From contig OX393571.1 in NCBI GenBank assembly GCA_947652115.1, positions 16,495,171 to 16,559,170 on the forward strand: DNA of 64,000 bases, read 5' to 3'. Source of the DNA: Blastomussa wellsi (lineage: Eukaryota > Cnidaria > Anthozoa > Scleractinia > Plerogyridae). Of the stretch, positions 12,601-25,400 are shown piece after piece. Position numbers and translations under genes: made by a program. The notes beneath the pieces are model-generated. The model had not been told where the DNA came from. It did not search any database and was given only the letters and a program-made list of their open reading frames with translations. The stretch's first letter is position 1. Each line of letters starts with the position of its first letter.

Positions 12601-15600
12601 ACCTTCAGTGTTGTTCTCTTGCAGCCATGTCATGTAGTGTATACAGACTTCAGGCCAACACCTCTTCAACATTACATCTATCCCGCTGGCGGAGATGGAC
12701 TCTTTCTTGTTGAAGATGAGAAAGTAGGTGCCTACTGTGGGAGCAAAAATATTAATGAGGCTAGGGGGAGGGTGCAGGGGGTGCACACCCCCTCCTGAGA
12801 TGATCTGCAGCTGTCCAATACAGCCAGTATTCTGCTTATGTCACCCATAAGCAGAAGGGTGCACCCCCTCCTGAGAAAAATACTGGACCTGTCGTTGTTA
12901 AAGGGACACTGTCGCGTTATTTTGGTGTCATTTTAAAAAATGCTGAAATATGCTCCTGCAACAATAGAAAATTAATAATAATGGTAATGATTTTACCAAT
13001 GAACTAAGCTGAAAACACCAAAACCCCTGTGACAGTGCCCCATCATGGTTTGTGCCTTTTGAAAAATTTAGCCTAATTTTTTTCAAAATCGTCATTTGTT
13101 ATCCATCTCAATCTTCTCCATCCTTAACCATCCTTGTTCCTGTTTGGTTCAATATCACCTCTTTGGTGTTTTTCTTCCTTAGTAAACTATTAGTTTTAGG
13201 TCACAAAAAGGAAGTCAAAATATCGTCACGTAGCAAATTGTTGGTTCAACCTGACAGAATGTTGGGTGGTAACCTGCAATGGGCTAGCATCCCATCCAGG
13301 GGGGGTACAATGTAGTCTGTTAACTGCTTCGTGCTACAGAAACCGATTGGTCAAGTGCCAGGCTTCAAAGGCTTTACTTTAATAGAGCTTCATCACAATA
13401 TTTTGAGTTTTTGCAACAAGTGCCCCAAAAAGAAGGAAACCTCTAAGTAATAGTTTACTCAGGAAGAAAAATTCTAAACAGATGATACTAAACCAGAAAG
13501 GAACAAGGATGGCTAAGGATGGGAATGATTTAGATGGATTGCAAATGACCAATTTGAAAATTTTAGGCTAAGTTTTTAAAATGCACAAACCATGACGAAG
13601 CTCCTTTAATAATAAATTCAGGAATCGCCTAAGATATCTTTAGAGCTGCAAATATCACGTGTCTTAGCATCATTTATGTTATTTTAGGGAGAGTTTCGTG
13701 AGGAAAATTTCCAGAAGGCCATGGCTGTAATAAGAGAAGGAGGGTCTGACCCAGGATCACTAAAAGGAAGGAAAGGAGGAACTAAAGGTAATACAGAATG
13801 GTAATAGGAATGAGTGGAGTCCAATTCGGTCTGCAATCGCACGAGTGATTAACAAAATCGGACGACCGCGAAGCGTGAGTCCGATTTGTTAATCACAAGT
13901 ATGATTACAGACAGAATTGGATGACACGATGTCCTGTTATCAATTAATCATAACCATTACAATTTCCGAAAAAGAAAAAAGATTACAATTTCCGAGAAAT
14001 ATACAGAGAATAGCTTGAGTCATTTTGGAAAAGCCCCGGCTGTGAAGGGTACGTTTCTGTTGCTATAGTGATTGTAATCAATGTGATGATTGGCTTATGT
14101 AACTGTCCGATTATAGGTGTCCGATTACAGCCAACTGTCCGATTACATTGTTCGATTACAACTTTGCAGATTAATTAATGCAAAATACAACAGTTTATGC
14201 ACCAATCAGTTGTGAGGAAATTGTAATGGTTATGATTAAGAATGTAAAATGTGTGGTTCCAGAAAATATCCATACCCCCACCACGGAGGGAATTTCAGGT
14301 AAGACCCCCCAAAATAAACCCCCCACCCCTCCGGAATTTCCAAAAGTATTTTGCATACCCCCAACAACCACTGGAAAATAACCTTTTGAACAGAAATTGT
14401 GCAAATGTTCTCAATGTTAAGCCACTTTCTCTTGTGGATAAACGATCGATCGGAACAGGTTTGAAAACGAAATAAATTGTTAAATACAATACAGAGATTT
14501 CCTCAACTAAATCAGACAAAATATTTGGTAACCACTTGTTTAATTACCTTGATGTATAATCATCCATCCCTTTTCATTCCGTTTGGTAGAAAACTGCTTG
14601 TAAGATTTTGTCCATGAACGTGGACTTCAAAATATGTTGATCGATAACAGTTACCGCAAACATGATCACAAAATCACAATCAAGAAAAGAAAGCTGAATT
14701 TAAGAGGAAAATTACAGACGAATAGCTAGAAATAACAAGAACGAGATATTCATGGGTTCCTGAAATCATAACATCACTTTCATCACTATCAGAGATGAAA
14801 CTTTTTGCTTACAAGAACGACTTTCTTTCGATCGAACGTGAGAAACAAACAAGGCTAGTCACCAGTGCATTGCGGTCAAAAACATGTGACATTCAGTAGA
14901 CTGGTAACAAGTGTTGCATCTACGGTCATCTACGAACAAAATGGAGGATTTATGTGAACTTTTTTGCTTCCAGTTGGCTTTCAGGAGAAAGGAAACCTGT
15001 GTTAAATGTATTACGATTGTGTATCAAAAACCTAGGTCACTATTTTGACCATCTCTGCAGAGTACGTAAGAAGAGATTTTGAATAGAGGTTGCACTGTAT
15101 CGATCTTGACCATCTGGAAATGTAATTTCACTGACAGCCCCCAATCCCCTCAGGAATTTCCTGGGCCTTTGATCCCCCCACCCCTCTGGAATTTCCAATT
15201 CCCTCCGTGGTTGGGGTATGGATATTTTCTGGAACCCCACAATGTGCTGTTGCAGAAAAAAATATCCAATTAACGTCTATTTATTGAAAATGTGTAATTT
15301 TGGATGACCTCAGATGCTGCAACCACTCAACCATTTGGATTTTAAGTTGTAATTTCAAATCAGATTTTACTTTTTGTTTTAGGTCCTTCAAACTGTTTCA
15401 AAATTGTGAAAATGATCATGGAGAGGAATTTTCAGCCTGTGATCATTTTCAGCTTCAGCAAGAAAGAATGTGAAGCATACGCCCTGCAGATGTCTAAACT
15501 GGACTTTAACTCAGGTGAGAATTCAGCATAGCCTTACAATTTACATGTACTTAACGCCCTTTGCGAGACTTCAGCTGAATTATTTTTACTTAATGTATAT

Positions 15601-16452
15601 CACAGGATATCTGTCAAGTATAGATGATGGATAACAATCAATTCATAACCATATATGGGCAACATGACAATGCAGTACTGAATGAAGCACATTTTACAGC
15701 TAGAGAAGCTGTGTTTATGTGGCGCCTTGCAGCACTGTGGACGAATCATCGTAACTTGCATATATCACAGGATATCTGTCAAGTACAGATGGCAGATAAT
15801 AGCTGCTTCAGGACCATATATGGGCAACATGACAATTTGTTGAGTAGTAAATAGGGAAAACCGCCACTGTAGGAAGGGGGTACTTGACCCATATATGGAT
15901 GTCACTGGGGGATTGAAACCCTGGTCCTGTTTAGGATAAAAATAACCTACAGTGTAAAGTACCCACCTCTGTGTGTGTGTGAGACAATGCCCTCTATTCT
16001 AGTCTGACCCTATTTAGGACAGACAGTGGTTTTAAAACAAGCTTGCAACTGCCGGAGTTCCACCAGTTACTTGATTACATATCACTGGTTACTCTGGTCA
16101 TGATAATAAGCTTGTGGCAAACAAGTTTACTTATCACAGCCGCCTACTCTTCCAGTCACTGACAGCCACTTCAAAACATTTTGACACCCCTGACAAAGGA
16201 TAACATCCACACACTCCTGTTTTGTTAAACAATAGTTATATAATTTGGTTTTATCAACTGGGTTGATAATGTCAATTGGCCACCGTAAGAGATTCAAGAG
16301 CTGACGTTTCAAGCATTAGCCCTTCGTTGGAGCTATCGTCCTCGCTCCGACGAAGGGCTAACGCTCGAAACGTCAGCTCTTGAATCTCTTTACGGTGGCC
16401 AATTGACATTATCAACCCAGTTGATAAAACCAAATTATATTGTTATATTTCG

Positions 16453-16495
<43 letters not shown>

Positions 16496-19400
16496 AAACA
16501 ATAGTTGTTTTATTGAGTCCTGCAATGATACTATGTTGACTGATGACCTGCTTCATACAGATAATACTTGGCAACAGTCTTGTAGGCATATCCTGTCTTG
16601 GATTCTAGATGTCCCTGATTAGGACAGACTCACTTGAAATTATGATAATAATTTTATACCCTGTTCAGGGCAGAAATGTCAAAAACCATTCCCTATCCAG
16701 TGGCATGTCCCAGTATATGTCATATAGGGCAGCACCCCTCATAATGGTGTTTTCTTCTTTGTTTGGTTTGTTTGTAATGTTATTTTATTTACGTTTTCAG
16801 GTCAAGAGAAAAAGTTGGTGGAAGAAGTGTTTAACAATGCTATTGATTGCTTGTCAGATGAGGACAAAACTCTTCCTCAGGTAAAGGATATTCTTGTAGT
16901 TATATGACTGTGTTTTGGAGGGGAACAGGTGGTCACCCGATCTCCCAAGCCTCATGTAAAAAAAATGCCTGACTAAAAAGAAAAAGTTATCATAGAAAAA
17001 CTCAGTAGAACTCAGGGAATTCAGTTTTTGTGCAGGAGGCCAGTAGGGTTTTTCAGCCAGGCCTTTTTAGTTTTTCACACAAAAGAAAGTAAGCAGAGAA
17101 GACAAAAACAACCAAGCAAAGTCATGGCTAAGTCTTGTTTACATTTAATGATTTAATGAACCCCCTGAGAACTCAATGCTAATGCCACTCACGTACGTCG
17201 TAGGGTGGTAAGAAAACAATGGCATTTTCATTATTCTGGTGTTTGATAAGATGCTCGCATAGCAGGCATACTCAAATAGAAGATACCTTTTGGTGGTAAC
17301 CATTCCAGAAATAACATCCATCCTGATTGCTTTTGCTCACCAAAGAAGGAATGTTTTCCTACCATCTGCAATCATCCCTCCAACAGTCACCCAGGCTTAA
17401 AGTGTTAAATTTTTTTCAGGTGGAACATGTTCTTCCGCTACTGAAGCGTGGTATTGGGATCCACCACTCAGGTCTTCTTCCAATTTTAAAAGAGACTATT
17501 GAAATTCTCTTTTCAGAAGGTTTAATCAAGGTTAGTCTACCAAGTTCATTGTTTCCAGTTAATCAAAATTTAATTTCTTCTCGTCATATCAGCAAACAGG
17601 TGGAAAGCACAAAACTAAGACAATTGTTGTGAACAGTACCACTCAAATATAAGCTACCACTGTCTCACAAGAAACCAGGCTCAACTCAAGAAATGTGAAT
17701 CATCTTTCAGGAAACGAGAACTGTCTTGTGAGAAATTTCGGCAAGATAAGCATGGGAGATCTGTGACTGCTGTGGGCAATTTCTGCATTACATGTATTGA
17801 TCAATAGTAGTTTAAAAGGGTTAATTTATAAGTAAAGCTGAGAGGTGAAGTAAAGACTTGGTTGCTCAATAAGGCAGATTTTTGTTATCAGAAAAATTAA
17901 TGGCTTATAGAAAAGAGAATTAAAAAATCAAAATCATTTTTTGTGAAGAAAATCTTTCACTCTAATCTTTATTGTATGTTTATTGTATTGTGTTGTAGAG
18001 GTCATTTGCTAACATGTTATGGTTTTGTTGATATTGGCAGGCCCTGTTTGCCACAGAAACATTTGCCCTTGGTCTCAACATGCCAGCAAGAACTGTTGTA
18101 TTTACAAATGCACGGAAGTTCGATGGCAAGGATTTCAGATTTGTGAGTATTTGATGGTTAAGAGTTTAGATTTGTGGGTAGTAAGATCTCAAGAGGTACT
18201 CTTTAACGAATAGTACATGTCTTAAAAAGTTTAGTCTACATTTTTCAAGTTTTCCAATTACATTCAATCTTCCCGATTATCCGTCCTTGTTTCTTGTCAG
18301 ATGTTGTTTGTTGTCTATGTGGTGTTTTTCTCCCAGGGTAAACTAATTTCAAGTTTCTCTTTGATTTTAAGTCAGTTTTATACAATATGAAAGATACAAT
18401 ACAATATTTCTAGATTTCATTGAATGAAGAGACTAGGGGCATTGCCACTTGTGATGGATGGGAGATTTTTTGCAATACAGATAAGTCTAAAAAATTTCTG
18501 GCACTCTTTCACACTCCTCAAGAGGCATTAAAAGAGTGAAGTACAATGTACTGTAGGTAAGGGTAAAGCGTGTGTATGAGCCAGCCCGAGTGGCCTGTCA
18601 GGCCGGAGTTTATCCTGGTTTCCTTACCTTGAAGTGACAGAGAGTATTGCTACTCCCCCCTGGATGGGATGCTAGTCCATCAAAGGGTTAACCCCAGCAT
18701 TAAATTTGCTGGTAGCCATTTATACACCTGGGTGAAGAGAGGCACTGTGAGAGTAAAGTGTCTTGCCCAATAACACAACACAGTGCCCTGGGCAAGGCCC
18801 TAACTTGGACTGTTTGATCCAGCACACAGACCATTAGGCCACCACACCTTCCACTGAAAGAGTGAAGTGGGGGTTCAAGTCTCAAGCCTGGTGGCCCATA
18901 CTGCCAAAGCTTATCCCGGTTTCAGTAGCATTAAGCGGCTAGGAATATTTCTACTCCCCCCTGGATGGGATGCTAGTCCATCGCAGGGTTACCCCCGGCA
19001 GTATTTCGCTGGTACCCATTTATATGCCTGGGTGAAGAGAGGCACTGTGAGAGTAAAGTGTCTTGCCCAAGAACACAATGCAGTTCCCCTGCTGAGGTTC
19101 GAACCTGAACCATCCCAAACTGGAGTCCAGCGCACTAACCATTAGGCCACCGCGCTTCCCACCGAGTGAAGTAATGGTTAATAATTACCGTTGTCTCCAT
19201 TGTATGTTTTTCAGATAACTTCAGGAGAGTACATTCAAATGAGTGGCAGAGCAGGAAGGCGTGGCATTGATGATAGAGGAATTGTCATTTTAATAGTTGA
19301 TGAAAAAATGGGGCCTGATGTTGGAAAAGAACTGTTAAAGGTACCTGAGTATCACTGGAGTAAACTAAGGGGCCGTTCAACACCAGTACAAGTCACAGCT

Positions 19401-22400
19401 ATGTGTATTAACTTTATTAAGCCAGAGTACATACAGTCAAACCTGTGCCTGTCCATTACGTGGCCAGAGTTGAAACCCCATGTCAGCTTCTTTTGGTCAT
19501 CCCAGTGAGGGTTCTAAAGTTTTTACCCCTGTTTAGCAACTGGCAAGAATGTAGTAAATGAGGCACTCCCTCAGTGTGGTGCCATGTGCTGAGGCCCCTC
19601 ATCCGGTGAGTTTATTTGGCCGGTGAGTTTTATCCAAGCCTTGCCAGTACATTGTACTGTCCAAGATTGCCCACTAATTGGTCATTTGTCATTATTGCAC
19701 GCCATAGCATTAACAAAGATTGGCTTTGTTTGAACATGCTTTTTACAGACAAAAGTCTAAACTAGAAGGTTACAACTGATAATTAAAAATAATTCAAACA
19801 CAAGTTTATTGTTGTGTTTGATTGATTCTGGAACTCAATTTCATGCATGTGTTTCCAAATGGCAATCTCAATTATGTAAACAGCCATTTTTCATTTGCTC
19901 AAGTCTGGCCAGGTAGTTGGGGCTCTACTTAAATATACATCACAGAGAGTATGGTCTGGCAGTGCTTGTATCCCAATCTGGAAGAAATGTGTTTTCATTG
20001 GTTTTTGTTTACCTGCAGGGTCAAGCGGATCCACTGAACAGTGCATTCCATCTAACATACAACATGGTACTGAACTTGCTGCGTGTGGAAGAAGTTAATC
20101 CTGAGATTATGCTGGAAAAATCCTTTCACCAGTTTCAGAATTATGCCTCTGTCCCTGGCATGATTGAGAGTAAGTACTTCTCAATAGCTTTCATTGAATG
20201 GTCATGCACACTAGGGTTAAATCCACAAACTTGAAAGTTATAACCACCTTGTACAGCATAATGAACAGTACCACATGAAAGTTCTGCTCAATAACTTTCA
20301 TTTGAATGGTAGCAGACAACCATTTCTTCCGCAGACCTGAAAGTCAGAACCATCTTGTACAGCACAATAAGCGACAGTGCTGTTCAGCAGCCTTCATTTG
20401 GAGCTAACACACAAAGGTTTCATGCTAAGACTTAAAGGGCCTTAGACAGCCATGCCTTTTCAAGCGAAAGTTTCAGTATTACATTTACGTGAAGCATGTG
20501 GAAACGAAAGAGACTAATGACAAACTTGCTAAAAGTAATTTATAATAAACACTTTCAATAACATAACTTAAAGTGCACCTAACCCCAAACTATTTTTTTT
20601 GCTTCAATAAACCTTGCACCAGTTCAAACGCGTTACACCTTTCATTTCCCCTTTTTACCAAATGCTGACTTTCTATAGCATTTAAAAGCTACGAAAAAAC
20701 GAGCATCAGTTGGTGCACGACCGAGTCAGAAGGGGTGTAGGTCTATTCCTGGGTTGACGTCACAAACTTATTTGCATCGCATCAAGTCTTTGTAAACATA
20801 CAAGCAAATCAGTTTGTGATGTCTACCCAGGAATAGACCCACGCCCCTACTGACTTGGTCGTGAACCAAATAACGTACAGTTTGTCGTAATGTTTTAATG
20901 CTATAAATAGTCTGCATTTAGTAAAAAGGAGAAACGAAAGGTGCAATGTGTTTCGAACTGTTGCAAAGGTTTATTTTAATGAAAAAAATATTTTGGGGTT
21001 AGGTGCGCTTTAAGCAATGCAATAAGGTTACACCTCACCATACAATTTCCATAATTTTGATGGCATTGAAAATGGCGGAAGCTGATAGGGCCCTTTAAAG
21101 TTAAGACACAACAAAATTCACGTCAGATATGCAAACCTAGAAGTAGGCTAGCTATTGTCTGTTGCAGTATACTTCTATCACTACCTGCCTCAATCGCCAT
21201 AAAATGAAATGTTCATAGCAATCTCTCATCTTATTTCTCTCTTTTATTTTGCAGAACTTAAAGAACTGGAAACCAAGAGGGACGCTTTTGAAATCCCAAA
21301 TGAAGAGTCCATTACATCTTACTACAAAATTAGACAACAGCTGAAGAGACTGGGGAATGACATGCTGGTAGGAAATCAACGTTGATTTCTTAAAATAAAT
21401 AGTATTTCTTTATTCACTCTAAATGTAAAAAAGACCAACTTGAATGTGGTTAAAACTCATGGAGTCTTTTCTGACTTCCTAAGAGTTCTTCAGTACTGCT
21501 TGCATTTTACGTAGTTAAGGCTTTCAGTTGTGCATAAGCATACATTGAGGCATAATGACATGGGCACAAACATATAACAAAAAAATGCACTGTCTTGTTT
21601 TTCTTGTGTGGTCCTCACTAGGAATCACTGCGGGATTAGGTAGCATAAGCATAGACACAAAAAGAACATACAAGATCTGTTCTTTTTGTGCTTATGTTTA
21701 TCTCGACTTACGCCTATGCTGCAGTGATTGCTAGTGAGAGTGTTTCTTTGATATATATGTAAAATATATATGTACAATCAGGAAACAGTGGCGTCCCTGA
21801 TTGTCTGGGATTTGTTTGACATATGAAAACCATTCTTTAGACAAGTCCGTTATTTTTTCAGTCAGTCAAGTGGGTTGGTCCCCAAGTGTGTGAGGCACAA
21901 CAATGAATATAAAACTGTTTTCTAATGTGCCCACCAACCTCAACTGACTATAAGCGATATGAGGGACTGCAATAATTTTTGTTTTCCACATACATTTGTA
22001 TTGTGGTACTTTGGTACTATGGAATATTGTTTTGGTTGCTTAACTCTGTCAGTTTAGAATGACGGAAGTTTCTTTTCATTTCAGACTTTTATTCATCAAC
22101 CAAAGTACTGTCTGCCATTCATGCAGCCTGGAAGATTAATTCAGGTGAGTACATGTAGTTAATAACCAGCAGCAGTTAACATTTTTGTAAGTTTTTCATT
22201 GAGATGACTCCAGTACAAAGTAGAGCACCACCAGATCTCAGGCACTGTCTAGTGAAAATTATATAAAATACTTCATATAAAATTGCTAGCTTAGTTATAC
22301 AGTTGCACACCAGCTAATGAACACCTAAGCATGTAAGATAAATACAAATTCTACATTTTTAGCCTCCAACAGCAGACACCTACCAATCCAGTGAAAGGGA

Positions 22401-25400
22401 AAAAAAAGAGGATAGGGAGGGATTGGGGGAATGCTGAAGAACACCTCTTGAAACTGCTTCCAACCACTTAAGACTGCTGGAAACGGGCCATAGAATTCTT
22501 CCTGAAGTATAGAACACAAGATGAAAACCCTGTCCGCTTGAAAAGCCTGTTCAAGAAAAAAAAAAACAGAAACAAATGCGCTGAAACAAAGCTGCAATTC
22601 AACCTCGTTCCCAGGGTCTGTCAGGTTGGCTGCAATGAGCCATGTGAGTCGTTTAACTAAATTAAACAAACTCCTTTCCTAAGTGGACACTTTGTCATGG
22701 TCTCAGTCACATACAAATTATATTATTTTTAGTCTCTCATGAGCAGACACCTCTCCCAAGTGAGCACTTTCTTGTCCTAAGGCTGTCTGCCTATGAGTCT
22801 TCTGATTGTACATTTATATCACTTCTTTTCAAAACGTTGTGTTGGCATTAACTCAGTCAGCAATTTGAATGTTTTCAGGTTAAAAGTAATGACAGCGATT
22901 TTGGTTGGGGTGTTGTTCTCAACTTCCAAAAGAAAGCAAATCAGAAGGTAAATTTAGTAAGTAAATTTAATCTGATGTATCGGCAAATGCTCAGAACTTG
23001 TATGAAAATAATTGTATCAGAATTAGTAAGGAGAAGTTTTGTAAAAGAGAATTTGGTTGAAATACTGTTTTCAGCTACGATCCTCGTTCCTTGATTCTCG
23101 AAATTTTCGAGAATCGATCAAGGATCGACGCTCGAGGGACTTACTTTTGAGCGGTACTGTACTTTGTTCCCAACAGTACAGGTTGGACAAAACGAGCAAC
23201 TCTTAAAAGTTTTTGTAAATAAATACATACATACATACTTCATTTGGTATAGTAGGTTAAATTAAGGGCAGCCATAGGCTGATGTGGACCTACTGTCAAA
23301 CTATGTTACAAATTGTGAAAAACAATTAGGCAAAAACTATTATCTATTAATTATCAATACCAAGGAATTTGTCCCGCCTATTGGAAGCTGGGCATGTGTA
23401 ATAGACCTCTTCAGTTTAGTTTTTTAAATTGCCCATTTCAGATTGTGATGCTCTCTAGAGAATTTGTCCTTTGTTTATCTGCAAATGATTTGTTCATTTT
23501 ATGTGGAATTTTTTGAATTTGAAAGCAATAATTCTCAAGGATAACATCATGTGGCTAAAGAGGTCTATTAAACTGGAATTTTGATATTGCCGACTTTCCA
23601 GGGTCACTGACCCCTAGTTGAGGAGAACAAAGGCATTGGTTACAAGGGTGGATTTGGTGTGGAAAATGGTTTTAATTTAACTAATACTTTAATAATTTAA
23701 CACCTAGGAACCTAGGATTGAGTAGTATAGCCCTCAGTGTTGTTGTCTATCATGCCCTACATCGATCTTCATTCACCATGGACTGGGAGGGTTAAAGCAG
23801 GCTCTTAACAACTGTTATAAGGTAAAAACCCTCTCCTAAAGTTTGATTATTGAAAAGTTCATATTAAGTTGTCTTCAAATCAAAAATATTATGGCTTCAC
23901 GTCTGCCGCAAGCAGAGATGTCCACAGCCAAAATTTCATTGTCAAGGCCGCCATTTTGAGATGCCATGTTGGATTCTGGGAATTCAATTTGTGTGGGATC
24001 GCGTGGAAGACTCGAAAAGGATTGTGCTGTAGTGTACTGAGCATACTACATTTATTTGGTTGCTATGCATGACATCATTGTTTATGCCGCCATACTGAAA
24101 ATCTGACGCAGGCCGACTTCAAACAAATATTTCATTGTTTTAATGTCGTCTTTCGTGTTATTATCGAGTCTAAATCGCAGCAGACATTAAGACCAGCGGT
24201 TTACTCACTAACATTCAATATGGCAACGAATAACAAGCGTAATACGACAGGATTTAGGCCAAATTTTGAGGGTTTTAGAGACTGCACTGACAAGAACATC
24301 AAGTAAAGAAATTAATAATTTTTGCATCTTTTCATAACTTGGCTGGTTTATTTGCATAACGTTGAGGAAATGCTCCTTCAATAAGCTGGACGTAGCGGGC
24401 ATTGAGTAATCATTGATTAATGATGTTTAATTAACTAGTGACAAAGATATGGAGTTTCCTTTAAAAGCGAGCGCGTGGACTAGCATCTCGTCTTTCGTCA
24501 GATCCGGAGGCGAGGCGTAATCTCTTTTCTCTTCACGTTGTTCTCCAAACTTGCTTGTTTAAAATGGCACTCTCCGCAGATGCACGTCCGAAACGCCACT
24601 CATAGGAAGTGCACGACCCAGATTTCGTGTACGATCTACCCATGGGCGCTCTTTTTCAGGATGCTCTGAATCTTGAGCAGAGCAATCCCGTGCCGCGCGA
24701 TCAGTCTACCAAGCCAGCAGCCAAATTGTCAAAACCGAAAGGTAGACTGGTTACATTATCTGCAGCTTCTCCACAACCTCTCGCTACTGACGTTGGTACT
24801 TCTACCACTCTTTCGTTCGACCAGCAGCTCCAGCTGATCAAGCTACAAAAGGAAAAGCTCGAGCTGGAATTGAAAGTACTTGCCATGAGTCGTCAGGAAT
24901 GCCCCCTCGAAAATACGCTTGAAGATCTTCCCACGGATAATGCTGGAGATGCTATCGACCCGCAACGCACCAAGCGCAACATCGACTGGCCACAGGATTT
25001 CGTCCCATCCATTCAAGGTGATTACGATAAGTTAGAACTGCCTGAGTTTGTCTCTGGTTTTTTGATTATGATCAAATCTTATGATTATTCGCTAAATGAT
25101 GCCATGTTAGCCCGTCACGAGTTATTACTCACCAAAGCGATTAGTTATTCGTGGATTAGCGTTCGTGGTTTTCACAAATTTATTGCCAAACAAGTCGAGC
25201 AGCTTCGTTTGGAATGGCAGGATATTAAGTCCAGGCAACAACCTTTTTTCGCCATTCGAAATTCCCGACAACGAGTTGACACTTTGCGTCCATCTTCTGC
25301 ATCTGGTGAGCGTCAAACAGCGGTTCCACCCGCAGTTAAAAAAGCTTGCAAAGTCTGGAATTACACCGGCTCTTGCGATTGTGATCAGAAAGATGACGAT

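Noticed and set aside
22325..22669. 114-codon minus-strand frame in MTREX intron 19
   Set aside because: Intronic, low complexity and no recognisable motif.
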